A stretch of DNA of 14,763 bases from RGUW01 sp049421025 (lineage in GTDB: Bacteria > Cyanobacteriota > Cyanobacteriia > PCC-6307 > Cyanobiaceae): the NCBI GenBank assembly GCA_049421025.1, contig JBMSMG010000041.1:1-14763 (forward strand), written 5' to 3'. Shown one piece after another: positions 7,907 through 14,564 of the stretch; positions within the stretch are counted from its first letter, which is position 1; the number at the start of each line of letters is the position of its first letter. A program made the translations under genes and the position numbers. The notes below the pieces were generated by a model, which worked only from the letters and a program-made list of their open reading frames with translations, made no database searches and had not been told where the DNA came from.

Positions 7907-8842
7907 GTGACCATCGCCCCGCACCCAGCACCGGCTGGTGGTTGCCAGCTGCTCGAGCAGGCTGCCCAGACCCTGCTTGATCCGCAGGGGCGTGCCGTTG
8001 CCGCGGCCGTGCAGTGGTGGGATCTGCCCGCCCTTGGCGCCGCTGACCTGCGTTGGCCGGTGGCCGTCTTCGCACCTCAAGACGCCGCCGGCACTGACCA
8101 GGAACCCGTGCTGCTGCTGCATGGCTTTGACAGCTCATGTCTTGAGTTCAGGCGACTGGTGCCCTTGTTGCGCCAGCGCACCACGGTGCTGGTGCCTGAT
8201 CTTTTTGGCTTTGGCTTCACGCCGCGCGTGCCGGGAGCGGCCTACAACCCCAGTGGGGTGCTGCGCCATCTCGAGGCTTTGCTTGAGCAGCTGCAAAGCA
8301 GCATGGGTGTCTCGCAGGTGGGCCTGATCGGCGCGTCGATGGGCGGCTCGGTGGCGGTCGAGTTGGCACGGCGCTGTCCAGAGCGCATCAGCCGTCTGCT
8401 GCTGCTGGCACCTGCTGGCCTGACCGGACGTCCCATGCCGGTTCCCCCTCTGCTCGATGGGTTGGGGGTGCGCTTTTTGGCGTTGCCGGGCGTACGCCGG
8501 GGCCTGTGCCGCAGTGCCTTTGCCGATCCTGATGCCTCGGTGGGGCCTGCTGAGCTTGAGATTGCCTCGCTGCATCTGGCCACACCTGGCTGGGCGGAAG
8601 CGTTGGCTTGTTTTGCCCGCAGCGGCGGCTTTGCCGGTTGCGGTGAACCGCTGCCAGATCAGCCCCTGCAGGTGCTGTGGGGTGCCAATGACCGCATCCT
8701 CAGAGCTCCACAAAAACGGGCTGCCCTGGCTCTGTTAGGAGAGCGGGTGCGCGAGCTCGAGCAGTGCGGGCATCTGCCCCATCTCGATCAACCGGCTCTG
8801 GTCGATCAGGCCTGGGCTCACCTTTGCGAGCACGTGGCCTGA
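7907..8842 (+). CDS. Alpha/beta hydrolase
   Basis: Serine hydrolase of the alpha/beta fold; 311 residues, no signal peptide or membrane helix seen, so probably cytosolic. The complete catalytic set is visible: oxyanion region LLLHGFDSSCLEFRR (from residue 69), nucleophile Ser144 in the elbow GASMGG, acid Asp262 in LWGANDRI and His289 in CGHLPHLDQP. Between strand 6 and the acid lies a cap region (about 172-250). The HGFDSSCLE wording resembles a group of cyanobacterial and plastid hydrolases I recall; the substrate is not known to me, and lipase, esterase and haloalkane-dehalogenase-like roles all remain open. The GTG start is favoured by a GAAGG seven bases upstream. The gene sits 10 bp after the dehydrogenase, and its TGA shares one base with the next ATG (TGATG), a strong sign of coupled translation. 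Confidence 0.9.
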   Translation: MTIAPHPAPAGGCQLLEQAAQTLLDPQGRAVAAAVQWWDLPALGAADLRWPVAVFAPQDAAGTDQEPVLLLHGFDSSCLEFRRLVPLLRQRTTVLVPDLFGFGFTPRVPGAAYNPSGVLRHLEALLEQLQSSMGVSQVGLIGASMGGSVAVELARRCPERISRLLLLAPAGLTGRPMPVPPLLDGLGVRFLALPGVRRGLCRSAFADPDASVGPAELEIASLHLATPGWAEALACFARSGGFAGCGEPLPDQPLQVLWGANDRILRAPQKRAALALLGERVRELEQCGHLPHLDQPALVDQAWAHLCEHVA

Positions 8843-9477
8843 TGGCAACCGACAAGCAGGCCAGTGGTCCGGTGATGCAGTTGCTCGCCAGTGGGTTGCA
8901 GCTGTGGGTGCGGCAGCAATGCCAAAGCGTCGAGAGCCTTGACATCGACCTGCGTGGCTCGGCCTTCTCGCTGCTGCGAGGGCGGCTCGATGGGGTGCAA
9001 CTGCTGGCGCGGCGGGCGGTGTATCAGCACCTGCCGATTGAGCAGGTGCAGCTGCAGAGCACGGCCATCAGCGTGCACATGGGCAATCTGCTCAAGGGCA
9101 ATCCGCTGCAACTCGAGCACCCTTTTGTGGTTGAGGGTCAGCTCAGCTTTCGTGCCGAGGGCTTGAGCGCGTTGTTTATCGAGCCCCATTGGCAGGGGCT
9201 GGCCGAGGGGCTGCGCGATCAGTTGTTTGGCGAGCTAGGCCTCAAGGCGCTGCGCATCGAGCTTGATCAGCTGGTCTTCGTGCTGCAGGGCAGCCAGCCT
9301 GAACAGCAGATCGAGCTGCGGGTGCTGGTGCGCGCAGCGGCCGGCACCATTGAGCTGGCCAGTCCGGCCGGCGAAACCCTGGTGAGGCTGCCGATGGATC
9401 CAGGCATCAGCATCGAGCGGGCCTGGATCGGCGCCGGCATGTTGCAGCTCAGTGGCCGTGCGCGGGTTTCACCCTGA
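8842..9477 (+). CDS. DUF2993 family (LmeA-like) putative lipid-binding protein
   Basis: A 211-residue protein recognised as DUF2993/LmeA-like from its pattern of amphipathic beta strands with repeated acidic-hydrophobic steps (VESLDIDLRGSAFSLLRG; LPIEQVQLQSTAISVHMGN; GLKALRIELDQLVFVLQG). The actinobacterial member LmeA is a phospholipid-binding protein; DUF2993 members are common in cyanobacteria, where the function is unknown. I see no clear signal peptide: the N terminus has a mildly hydrophobic amphipathic stretch (about 10-24) that could associate with a membrane. The ATG at 8842 overlaps the hydrolase stop codon by one base; the same frame is open upstream inside the hydrolase gene, but this overlap fixes the likely start. 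Its last 9 bp overlap the end of cdsA on the other strand. The family call is fairly sure; the role is inferred. Confidence 0.75.
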   Translation: MATDKQASGPVMQLLASGLQLWVRQQCQSVESLDIDLRGSAFSLLRGRLDGVQLLARRAVYQHLPIEQVQLQSTAISVHMGNLLKGNPLQLEHPFVVEGQLSFRAEGLSALFIEPHWQGLAEGLRDQLFGELGLKALRIELDQLVFVLQGSQPEQQIELRVLVRAAAGTIELASPAGETLVRLPMDPGISIERAWIGAGMLQLSGRARVSP

Positions 9478-10392
9478 TTGCAACCAGGGCAGCACCAGGC
9501 TCACCAGCCCATAGACCACTGCCGGAGCAAACAGAAAGCTGTCGATGCGATCCAGAATCCCGCCGTGACCGGGGATCACATCGCCCGAGTCCTTGAGGCC
9601 TGCATCGCGTTTCAGCATCGATTCGGTCAGATCACCCACCAGAGCCATCAGCGCGACTACGGCCCCAACCGCGGCCCCAAGTACGGCCCCAAGCGCGGCC
9701 GAGAACACCAGGTTGGCGGGTTCGACGCTCGCACCTGAGCTAGCGCCCCGTGTCAACGCCATGGACACGCCGCCGATGACACCCACCAGCATTGAGCAGG
9801 CGAGGCCGCCCAGGGCCCCTTCGACGGTCTTGCCGGGCGAGAGGGGCGAGAGCGGCGTGCGTCCCAGCCGCCGGCCAATCACATAGGAGCCAATGTCGGT
9901 GCCCACCACCATGAAGCAGGCGATCAGGGTGAGCGCCAGTCCCAGACCATCGGGTAGCTCGCGCAGGCGGATCCAGTGGCTCGGTAAAAAACCCAGATAA
10001 AACAGCCCAAAGATCGACGCGGCGACATCGGCGATCGTGCCGGGCCGCGGTTGCAGCAGCAGCCAGCCGCAGATCAGTGCGCCCGAAACCGGCAGTACAG
10101 CAGCGGCGAGATCCTGGGCAAACCAGCCGCCACCGGGGCCGTTGCTGGCGGCCATGGTCGCCAGCAGCAGCAGCTGCACGGCCACCAGGGTGGTTTTGCT
10201 GGCCGGCCGGATGCCCTTGGACTGGGCCATACGGAAAAACTCAAGCAGGCCCAGATGCACCATGACGCCGACGGCCAGGGTGAACCACCAGCCCCCCAGC
10301 AGCACCACCACAAAGCCAAAGGCGCCAGCCGCCCAGCCGCTCAACAGCCTTGCCGGTGAGGTGGCCTTGCGGGTGGCTTGCTCGCTCACCAT
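9469..10392 (-). CDS. cdsA: Phosphatidate cytidylyltransferase (CDP-diacylglycerol synthase)
   Basis: Integral membrane enzyme that makes CDP-diacylglycerol from phosphatidic acid and CTP, the precursor of phosphatidylglycerol, the only major phospholipid of cyanobacterial membranes. The 307-residue protein has about eight hydrophobic segments. It carries GTDIGSYVIGRRLGRTPLSP (from residue 164), SPGKTVEGALGG (185-196) and the full family signature from Ser258 to Arg282: SMLKRDAGLKDSGDVIPGHG followed by GILDR. The start ATG at 10390-10392 shares one base with the stop of cbiT (TAATG), so the two are translationally coupled. The 3' end overlaps the convergent DUF2993 gene by 9 bp. Residues 233-246 are encoded by an imperfect 12-bp tandem repeat that gives a GxxxGxxxG helix. 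Confidence 0.95.
   Translation of the reverse strand: MVSEQATRKATSPARLLSGWAAGAFGFVVVLLGGWWFTLAVGVMVHLGLLEFFRMAQSKGIRPASKTTLVAVQLLLLATMAASNGPGGGWFAQDLAAAVLPVSGALICGWLLLQPRPGTIADVAASIFGLFYLGFLPSHWIRLRELPDGLGLALTLIACFMVVGTDIGSYVIGRRLGRTPLSPLSPGKTVEGALGGLACSMLVGVIGGVSMALTRGASSGASVEPANLVFSAALGAVLGAAVGAVVALMALVGDLTESMLKRDAGLKDSGDVIPGHGGILDRIDSFLFAPAVVYGLVSLVLPWLQSG
9659..9700 (-). repeat. Imperfect 12-bp tandem repeat, about 3.5 copies, inside cdsA
   Basis: On the plus strand the unit is RCGGCCCCAASY: ACGGCCCCAACC (9659-9670), GCGGCCCCAAGT (9671-9682), ACGGCCCCAAGC (9683-9694), then a partial GCGGCC. Because 12 is a multiple of three it keeps the cdsA frame and encodes a four-residue period (LGA, LGA, VGA) within a membrane helix. 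Copy number could vary without breaking the frame. Confidence 0.7.
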
Positions 10393-10997
10393 TAGCGCTC
10401 GGCAGCGATCACAAACAGCGGTTCGGCGGCAGCCAGCTTGGCCTGGCTACCGCGGCGCTGCATGCGGTGCACGGTGGCCTGCACCACCTGCAGATCTTTG
10501 GCCTGCAGCTGGGCCAGGGTGTCGGTGGCATCGACAAGCCCTTCAAGGCTGGCTGTGCTGATCACCAGCCTGCCCTGCGGGACCAGCGCCTCCCACACAA
10601 GCCTTAAGACATCGCCCAGGGGGCGCCCCACCTCCAGCAGCACCCGATCGGGGCCGGGGGGCAGTTGGGCCAGATCGGTTGGCGCCTCGCCGGCATGAAT
10701 GTGCAGGTTGCTGATGCCAAAGCGCTCGCGGTTGCTGCGCAGCAGCTCGATCGCCTCAGGGTCGCGCTCGAGTGTGTGCACCTCACCTGCAGGGAGCAGC
10801 CGGGCGATCTCGAGCGCCAGCGCGCCGGTGCCGCCCCCCACGTCCCACACCAGGGAGCTGGCTGTGGGACGCAGATGCGCCAGCAGCATCACCCGCAGTT
10901 CCATCGGCGTGGGGTTGAAGCCCGGTGCCCGCGCAAAGGCCCCATCGGGCAAGCCCGGGGTCACAAAATCCCAGCGGTAGGCGTCGCGTTCTGGCAC
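10392..10997 (-). CDS. cbiT: Precorrin-6Y/cobalt-precorrin C5,15-methyltransferase subunit CbiT-like (decarboxylating)
   Basis: SAM-dependent methyltransferase of cobalamin (vitamin B12) synthesis that methylates C15 and decarboxylates the acetate side chain of the corrin intermediate. The 201-residue protein has the CbiT opening TPGLPDGAFAR (13-23), the SAM loop WDVGGGTGALALE (51-63), LERDPEAIELLRSNRERFG (76-94), GEAP (103-106) and LEVGRPLGDV (121-130), where the wording is of the cyanobacterial CbiT type rather than the FIGGSGG of other bacteria. It is a stand-alone CbiT, not fused to CbiE as in CobL. The GTG at 10995-10997 is the first start codon after an in-frame stop. AGGAG lies 15 bases upstream, overlapping the stop of the preceding decarboxylase-like gene, a longer spacing than usual. 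Its stop shares a base with the cdsA ATG. Other corrin genes are not in the window. Confidence 0.88.
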   Translation of the reverse strand: MPERDAYRWDFVTPGLPDGAFARAPGFNPTPMELRVMLLAHLRPTASSLVWDVGGGTGALALEIARLLPAGEVHTLERDPEAIELLRSNRERFGISNLHIHAGEAPTDLAQLPPGPDRVLLEVGRPLGDVLRLVWEALVPQGRLVISTASLEGLVDATDTLAQLQAKDLQVVQATVHRMQRRGSQAKLAAAEPLFVIAAER

Positions 10998-11015
10998 TGG
11001 CTCGGCCGCGGACTC

Positions 11016-12347
11016 CTATGGGGCCACAACCTTCACCGTATCAGCGATCTGCCCAGGCCAAAGCTCCTGTTGGTGCTGCAGCCACGCCGCTCGCGCCGCA
11101 TCGATCCGCTCGCCAGGCACCAGCAACGGGATCCCAGGCGGGTAGGGGCAGAGCGGTTCGGCGGCGATGGCCCCTGCGGCTTCTGCCAGGGGCAGCGGTC
11201 GGCTGGGGGCCCGCCAGGCCTCACCAATCGGCAGCGCCAGCGAGCCCACCAGCGGTAGCGGTGGTGGCTGCAACGGCGGCAGTGGTGGCCCGCCCAGCTC
11301 TCGGCGCAGGGCCATCAGCAGCTGGGGTAACCGCCAGCTCACCCCAGCAGGCGGCGACTGCCCCAAGCAAAAGGTGAGCGTTGCCGGTTCGGGCAGCTCG
11401 GCGATCACCCCGCGCGCCAGCAGCCACGCGTCGGCTTCCAGACCATTGATGCCCAGGGCGGCGGTGTGCAGCACCAGCCGCAGCGGATCGCCGGTGTCTA
11501 CCAGCGGTAGTCCGCGCGCGTTGCAGCGCCGCCTGAGCCGCTCTGCCACCTGATGGGCTTGCCGGCGGCGGCGGCGCCCCGCGGGGCTGCACAGCTCGTC
11601 AATGGAGGCTTCGCAGCTGGCTAGCAGCAGCGCGCTGGGGCTCGAGGTCTGCAGCCACAGCAGGGCCCGCTCGATCGCCTCTGGCTCGATGCGCGGGCCC
11701 TGGGCCAGCAGTGCAGCGCTCTGGGCCAGGCCGCCTGCACTTTTTTGAAACGAGAGCACCTCCAGATCGGCGCCAGCCGCCATGCCGGCGCCGCAGCCAT
11801 GGGCACCGTCGAGCAGCAGCGGCACGCCGGCGCCGTGGGCCACGGCTGCCAGGGCCGCCAGATCAGCCGCGAGCCCCTGGTAGGTGGGCGACACCAGCAC
11901 GGCAGCGGCCAGCGGGCCGCCGCTCAGGGCTTCCTGCAGCACCTGCTGCAGGTGCTCGGGGCTGGGCGGCAGCCACAGGCCCGTGGCCGCATCAAACGGC
12001 AGCGCATAGAGCAGCGGCTCCAGCTGCCCCAACACGCAGCTGTGCAGCAAGCTGCGGTGCAGGTTGCGCGGCAGCAGCACGCGGCTGCCCGGTGCCGCCA
12101 CGGCCAGCAGGGCCACCTGCAGCAGGCCGCTGGCCCCATTGACCCCGTACCAACAATGCTCGGCCCCCAGTCGGCTTGCGGCCTGCTGCTGGCTGGCGGC
12201 CACGGCACCCTCTGCCAGCAGCGGCCCGCCGATCTCGGGCAGTTCGGGCAGGTCCCAGCTGCCTGGGGGCTGGCGCAGCAGCTGCCGCAGCGGTGGCGCC
12301 AGGCCCCGGCCGCGCCCGTGGGCCGGCAGGTGCAGATCAAGGCCCAT
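11016..12347 (-). CDS. PLP-dependent Orn/Lys/Arg decarboxylase family protein
   Basis: Fold-type I PLP enzyme of the Orn/Lys/Arg decarboxylase group (bacterial arginine, lysine or ornithine decarboxylases that make polyamines or their precursors). The 443-residue protein opens with LHLPAHGRGRGL, keeps GVNGASGLLQ (68-77, PLP phosphate region), LPRNLHRSLLHS (92-103), SPTYQGLAADL and LLLDGAHGCGAG (177-188), and has the PLP lysine at 202 in LSFQKSAGGLAQSA. Two usual signature positions differ: the DEAH-like motif reads DGAH, and the histidine before the PLP lysine (SxHK) is glutamine (FQK). A proline-rich linker (353-371) separates the catalytic part from a short C-terminal domain. ATG at 12345-12347. 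Substrate is not assignable. It diverges from the ABC1 kinase across 38 bp and precedes cbiT by 18 bp. Confidence 0.85.
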   Translation of the reverse strand: MGLDLHLPAHGRGRGLAPPLRQLLRQPPGSWDLPELPEIGGPLLAEGAVAASQQQAASRLGAEHCWYGVNGASGLLQVALLAVAAPGSRVLLPRNLHRSLLHSCVLGQLEPLLYALPFDAATGLWLPPSPEHLQQVLQEALSGGPLAAAVLVSPTYQGLAADLAALAAVAHGAGVPLLLDGAHGCGAGMAAGADLEVLSFQKSAGGLAQSAALLAQGPRIEPEAIERALLWLQTSSPSALLLASCEASIDELCSPAGRRRRRQAHQVAERLRRRCNARGLPLVDTGDPLRLVLHTAALGINGLEADAWLLARGVIAELPEPATLTFCLGQSPPAGVSWRLPQLLMALRRELGGPPLPPLQPPPLPLVGSLALPIGEAWRAPSRPLPLAEAAGAIAAEPLCPYPPGIPLLVPGERIDAARAAWLQHQQELWPGQIADTVKVVAP

Positions 12348-12385
12348 GGCTGAGCGCCCAGATTCCTAGAGTTTGCCCCGCTGCT

Positions 12386-14056
12386 GTGCCTGCGCCGTTG
12401 GCCGCCGTTGAGGTTCTCGATTACAACCCCGGGCGCGACCTGCGCTGGCTACTGCTGAGGCCCTGGATCGGGGTGACGCGGCTGCTGGTGGTGCTGGGCC
12501 AGCTGCTGAGCCTGGCGATTGCGCTGGTGGTGCAGGGCAACAGCAGCGACGCCAAGGTGCAACAGCGCCTTGCTGGCCGCATCCTGCGTACGCTCACCAA
12601 CCTGGGCCCTTGCTTTATCAAGGTGGGGCAGGCCCTCTCGACCCGGCCCGATCTGGTGCGGCGCGACTGGCTCGAGCAGCTCACGCGCCTGCAGGACGAC
12701 CTGCCGGCCTTTGACCATCAGATCGCTCTCGCCACGGTCGAAGCCGAACTCGGCGCGCCGGCGAGCGAGCTGTTTGCACTCTTTCCCGACTATCCGGTGG
12801 CAGCCGCCAGCCTGGGGCAGGTGTACAAAGCCCAGCTGGCCGACGGCCATTGGGTGGCGGTCAAGGTGCAGCGGCCCAACCTCGCTTTTGTGCTGCGGCG
12901 CGATCTGGTGTTGATCCGCCTGCTGGCGATCACATTTGCCCCGCTGCTGCCGCTCAACCTGGGCTTTGGCCTCGGCGACATCATCGACGAGTTTGGCCGC
13001 ACCCTGTTTGAAGAGATTGATTACCGCCGCGAAGCCGACAACGCCGAGCGGTTTGCGGCCTTGTTTGCCGCCCATCCCGAGGTCACGATTCCGCGGGTTG
13101 AGCGCCATCTTTCGGCGCGGCGGGTGCTGACCACCACCTGGATCAACGGCACCAAACTGCAGCAGCGCCATGAGCTCGAAGCGCGGCGCTTGGATCCAGC
13201 AGCGCTGATCCGCACCGGTGTGATCTCAGGGCTACAGCAGCTGCTGGAGTTCGGCTATTTCCACGCCGATCCCCACCCGGGCAACCTGTTTGCCCTGCCG
13301 GGCAAGAGCGGTCCCATGGGCCATCTGGCCTATGTCGATTTCGGCATGATGGATTCGATCAGCGACGCTGATCGGCTCACCCTCACCGGTGCGGTTGTCC
13401 ATCTGATCAACCGTGACTTTGAGGCCCTGGCGGGCGATTTTGTGGCTTTGGGCTTCCTCAACCCCAAGGCCGATCTGGCGCCGATCGTGCCTGCGCTTGA
13501 AGAGGTGCTCGGCGGGGCGCTGGGCGACAACGTCGGTTCGTTCAACTTCAAGGCGATCACCGATCGCTTTAGCGAGTTGATGTACGACTACCCCTTCAGG
13601 GTGCCGGCGCGCTTTGCGCTGATCATTCGCGCGGTGGTGAGCCAGGAGGGACTGGCTCTGCGGCTCGATCCCAGCTTCCGCATCATTCGCGTGGCCTACC
13701 CCTATGTGGCCAAGCGTCTGCTCGCTGGCGACACCGCCGAGATGCGCGAGAAGCTGCTCGAGGTGCTGTTCGACAAGCACGGCCGCCTGCAGCTCGAGCG
13801 GCTCGAAAACCTGCTGGCCGTGGTCGAAAGCGACGGCGCCCCAAGCGATCTGATCCCGGTGGCTGGTGCCGGCCTCAAGCTGCTGCTCGGGCCCGAGGGC
13901 TCGAGCCTGCGCCAGCGCTTGCTGCTCACCCTGGTGCGCGACGACCGCCTGCACACCGATGACCTCAGGCAGCTGATGGGCTTGCTGCGCCGCACCTTCT
14001 CACCGAGCCGCATCGCCGGCGGCATGCTGCAGCGGCTCAACCCGCTGGCGGCCTAG
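12386..14056 (+). CDS. ABC1/UbiB (AarF/ADCK) family atypical kinase
   Basis: Member of the atypical kinase-like family that includes UbiB, ADCK3/COQ8 and plant plastid ABC1K proteins, linked to quinone and isoprenoid-lipid metabolism; probably membrane-associated. With the GTG at 12386 it is 556 residues. Family marks: the KxGQ motif in CFIKVGQALSTRPDLV (Lys79-Gln82), the alanine-rich loop AAAS (139-142) replacing a glycine loop, Lys160 in VAVKVQRP, the ExD motif in EEIDYRREADN (Glu210, Asp212), HADPHPGN (293-300) and DFG (318-320). The frame is open 70 codons further upstream, but that part is low-complexity and lies antisense to the decarboxylase start, so I reject it. A TTG at 12398 is an alternative start. 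Cyanobacterial genomes carry several such genes; which one this is cannot be told. Confidence 0.9.
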   Translation: MPAPLAAVEVLDYNPGRDLRWLLLRPWIGVTRLLVVLGQLLSLAIALVVQGNSSDAKVQQRLAGRILRTLTNLGPCFIKVGQALSTRPDLVRRDWLEQLTRLQDDLPAFDHQIALATVEAELGAPASELFALFPDYPVAAASLGQVYKAQLADGHWVAVKVQRPNLAFVLRRDLVLIRLLAITFAPLLPLNLGFGLGDIIDEFGRTLFEEIDYRREADNAERFAALFAAHPEVTIPRVERHLSARRVLTTTWINGTKLQQRHELEARRLDPAALIRTGVISGLQQLLEFGYFHADPHPGNLFALPGKSGPMGHLAYVDFGMMDSISDADRLTLTGAVVHLINRDFEALAGDFVALGFLNPKADLAPIVPALEEVLGGALGDNVGSFNFKAITDRFSELMYDYPFRVPARFALIIRAVVSQEGLALRLDPSFRIIRVAYPYVAKRLLAGDTAEMREKLLEVLFDKHGRLQLERLENLLAVVESDGAPSDLIPVAGAGLKLLLGPEGSSLRQRLLLTLVRDDRLHTDDLRQLMGLLRRTFSPSRIAGGMLQRLNPLAA

Positions 14057-14085
14057 GGTCGCCGCACGTCTTGCAGTTGCCGCTG

Positions 14086-14553
14086 ATGGCCCTGGCCCCG
14101 ATCAACCTGAGCGAAGCGGCCCAGGACTGGGCCACGGGCGACTTTGGCGACCTTGATGCTGCCGAGATCTTTCTTGAATACGCGCCGATCCAGCAACCGC
14201 CCTATCTGGTGGCTGGGCTGGGGTTAGCCATCGGGGTGTTGTGCGGGCTCACCTTTGCCCGCATGGTGCAAAACAAGCTCGAGGGCTGGAAGCAGGACCG
14301 CCTGGCCCTGCTTCCGTTGGGCAGCTGGGAGCTCAACCTGGCCTACTCGGGCGTGATCCTGGGGGTCACCTTCTTCATTGGCGGCAGCCTGCAGGTGTTC
14401 GGCTTTGCGCCGGGTCTAGCGCTGCTGGTCTCATTTGCCCTGTCGATGGCCACTGCCGGAGCCCTATGGGTCCAGTTGGCACGGCTCATGGAGCAGGTTG
14501 AGGCAGGCAACTTCAAAGCAGTCGATTTCGACAACTTCGATCAGTTTTTCTAG
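14086..14553 (+). CDS. Small three-helix membrane protein, function unknown
   Basis: I do not recognise a characterised family. The 155-residue protein has an acidic N-terminal region (about 1-38), then three hydrophobic segments: 40-60 (YLVAGLGLAIGVLCGLTFARM), 83-105 and 110-132. A charged loop NKLEGWKQDRLALLPLGSWE (63-82) lies between the first two. The tail is acidic and aromatic and ends FDNFDQFF. It looks like a cyanobacterial conserved hypothetical, but that is recall, not a search. The ATG at 14086 is preferred over a TTG at 14071 in the same frame. It is 29 bp after the ABC1 kinase on the same strand, so the two may form one transcript and act in the same membrane. Its stop is 10 bp from the convergent sigma factor gene. 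The reading frame is well supported; the function is open. Confidence 0.8.
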   Translation: MALAPINLSEAAQDWATGDFGDLDAAEIFLEYAPIQQPPYLVAGLGLAIGVLCGLTFARMVQNKLEGWKQDRLALLPLGSWELNLAYSGVILGVTFFIGGSLQVFGFAPGLALLVSFALSMATAGALWVQLARLMEQVEAGNFKAVDFDNFDQFF

Positions 14554-14564
14554 GCCGTTTGCCT
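14552..14564. terminator. Possible short hairpin between convergent genes
   Basis: AGGC (14552-14555) and GCCT (14561-14564) can pair around a five-base loop CGTTT and span both stop codons. The stem has only four pairs and no following T run, so this is at best a weak bidirectional terminator. No better candidate exists in the 10 bp gap. Confidence 0.2.

Noticed and set aside
8764..8841. Earlier start for the DUF2993 gene inside the hydrolase gene
   Set aside because: The extra residues are Arg/Ser/Gly-rich and shadow the hydrolase C terminus; the ATG at 8842 with the TGATG overlap is the natural coupled start.
12176..12385. 70-codon N-terminal extension of the ABC1 kinase
   Set aside because: Its sequence is Ala/Pro/Arg-rich low complexity, lies opposite the start of the decarboxylase-like gene, and precedes the first conserved family segment.
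12449..13954. Two 240-codon minus-strand open frames within the ABC1 kinase gene
   Set aside because: They are antisense to conserved kinase motifs and have His/Gln-rich compositions typical of shadows of GC-rich genes.
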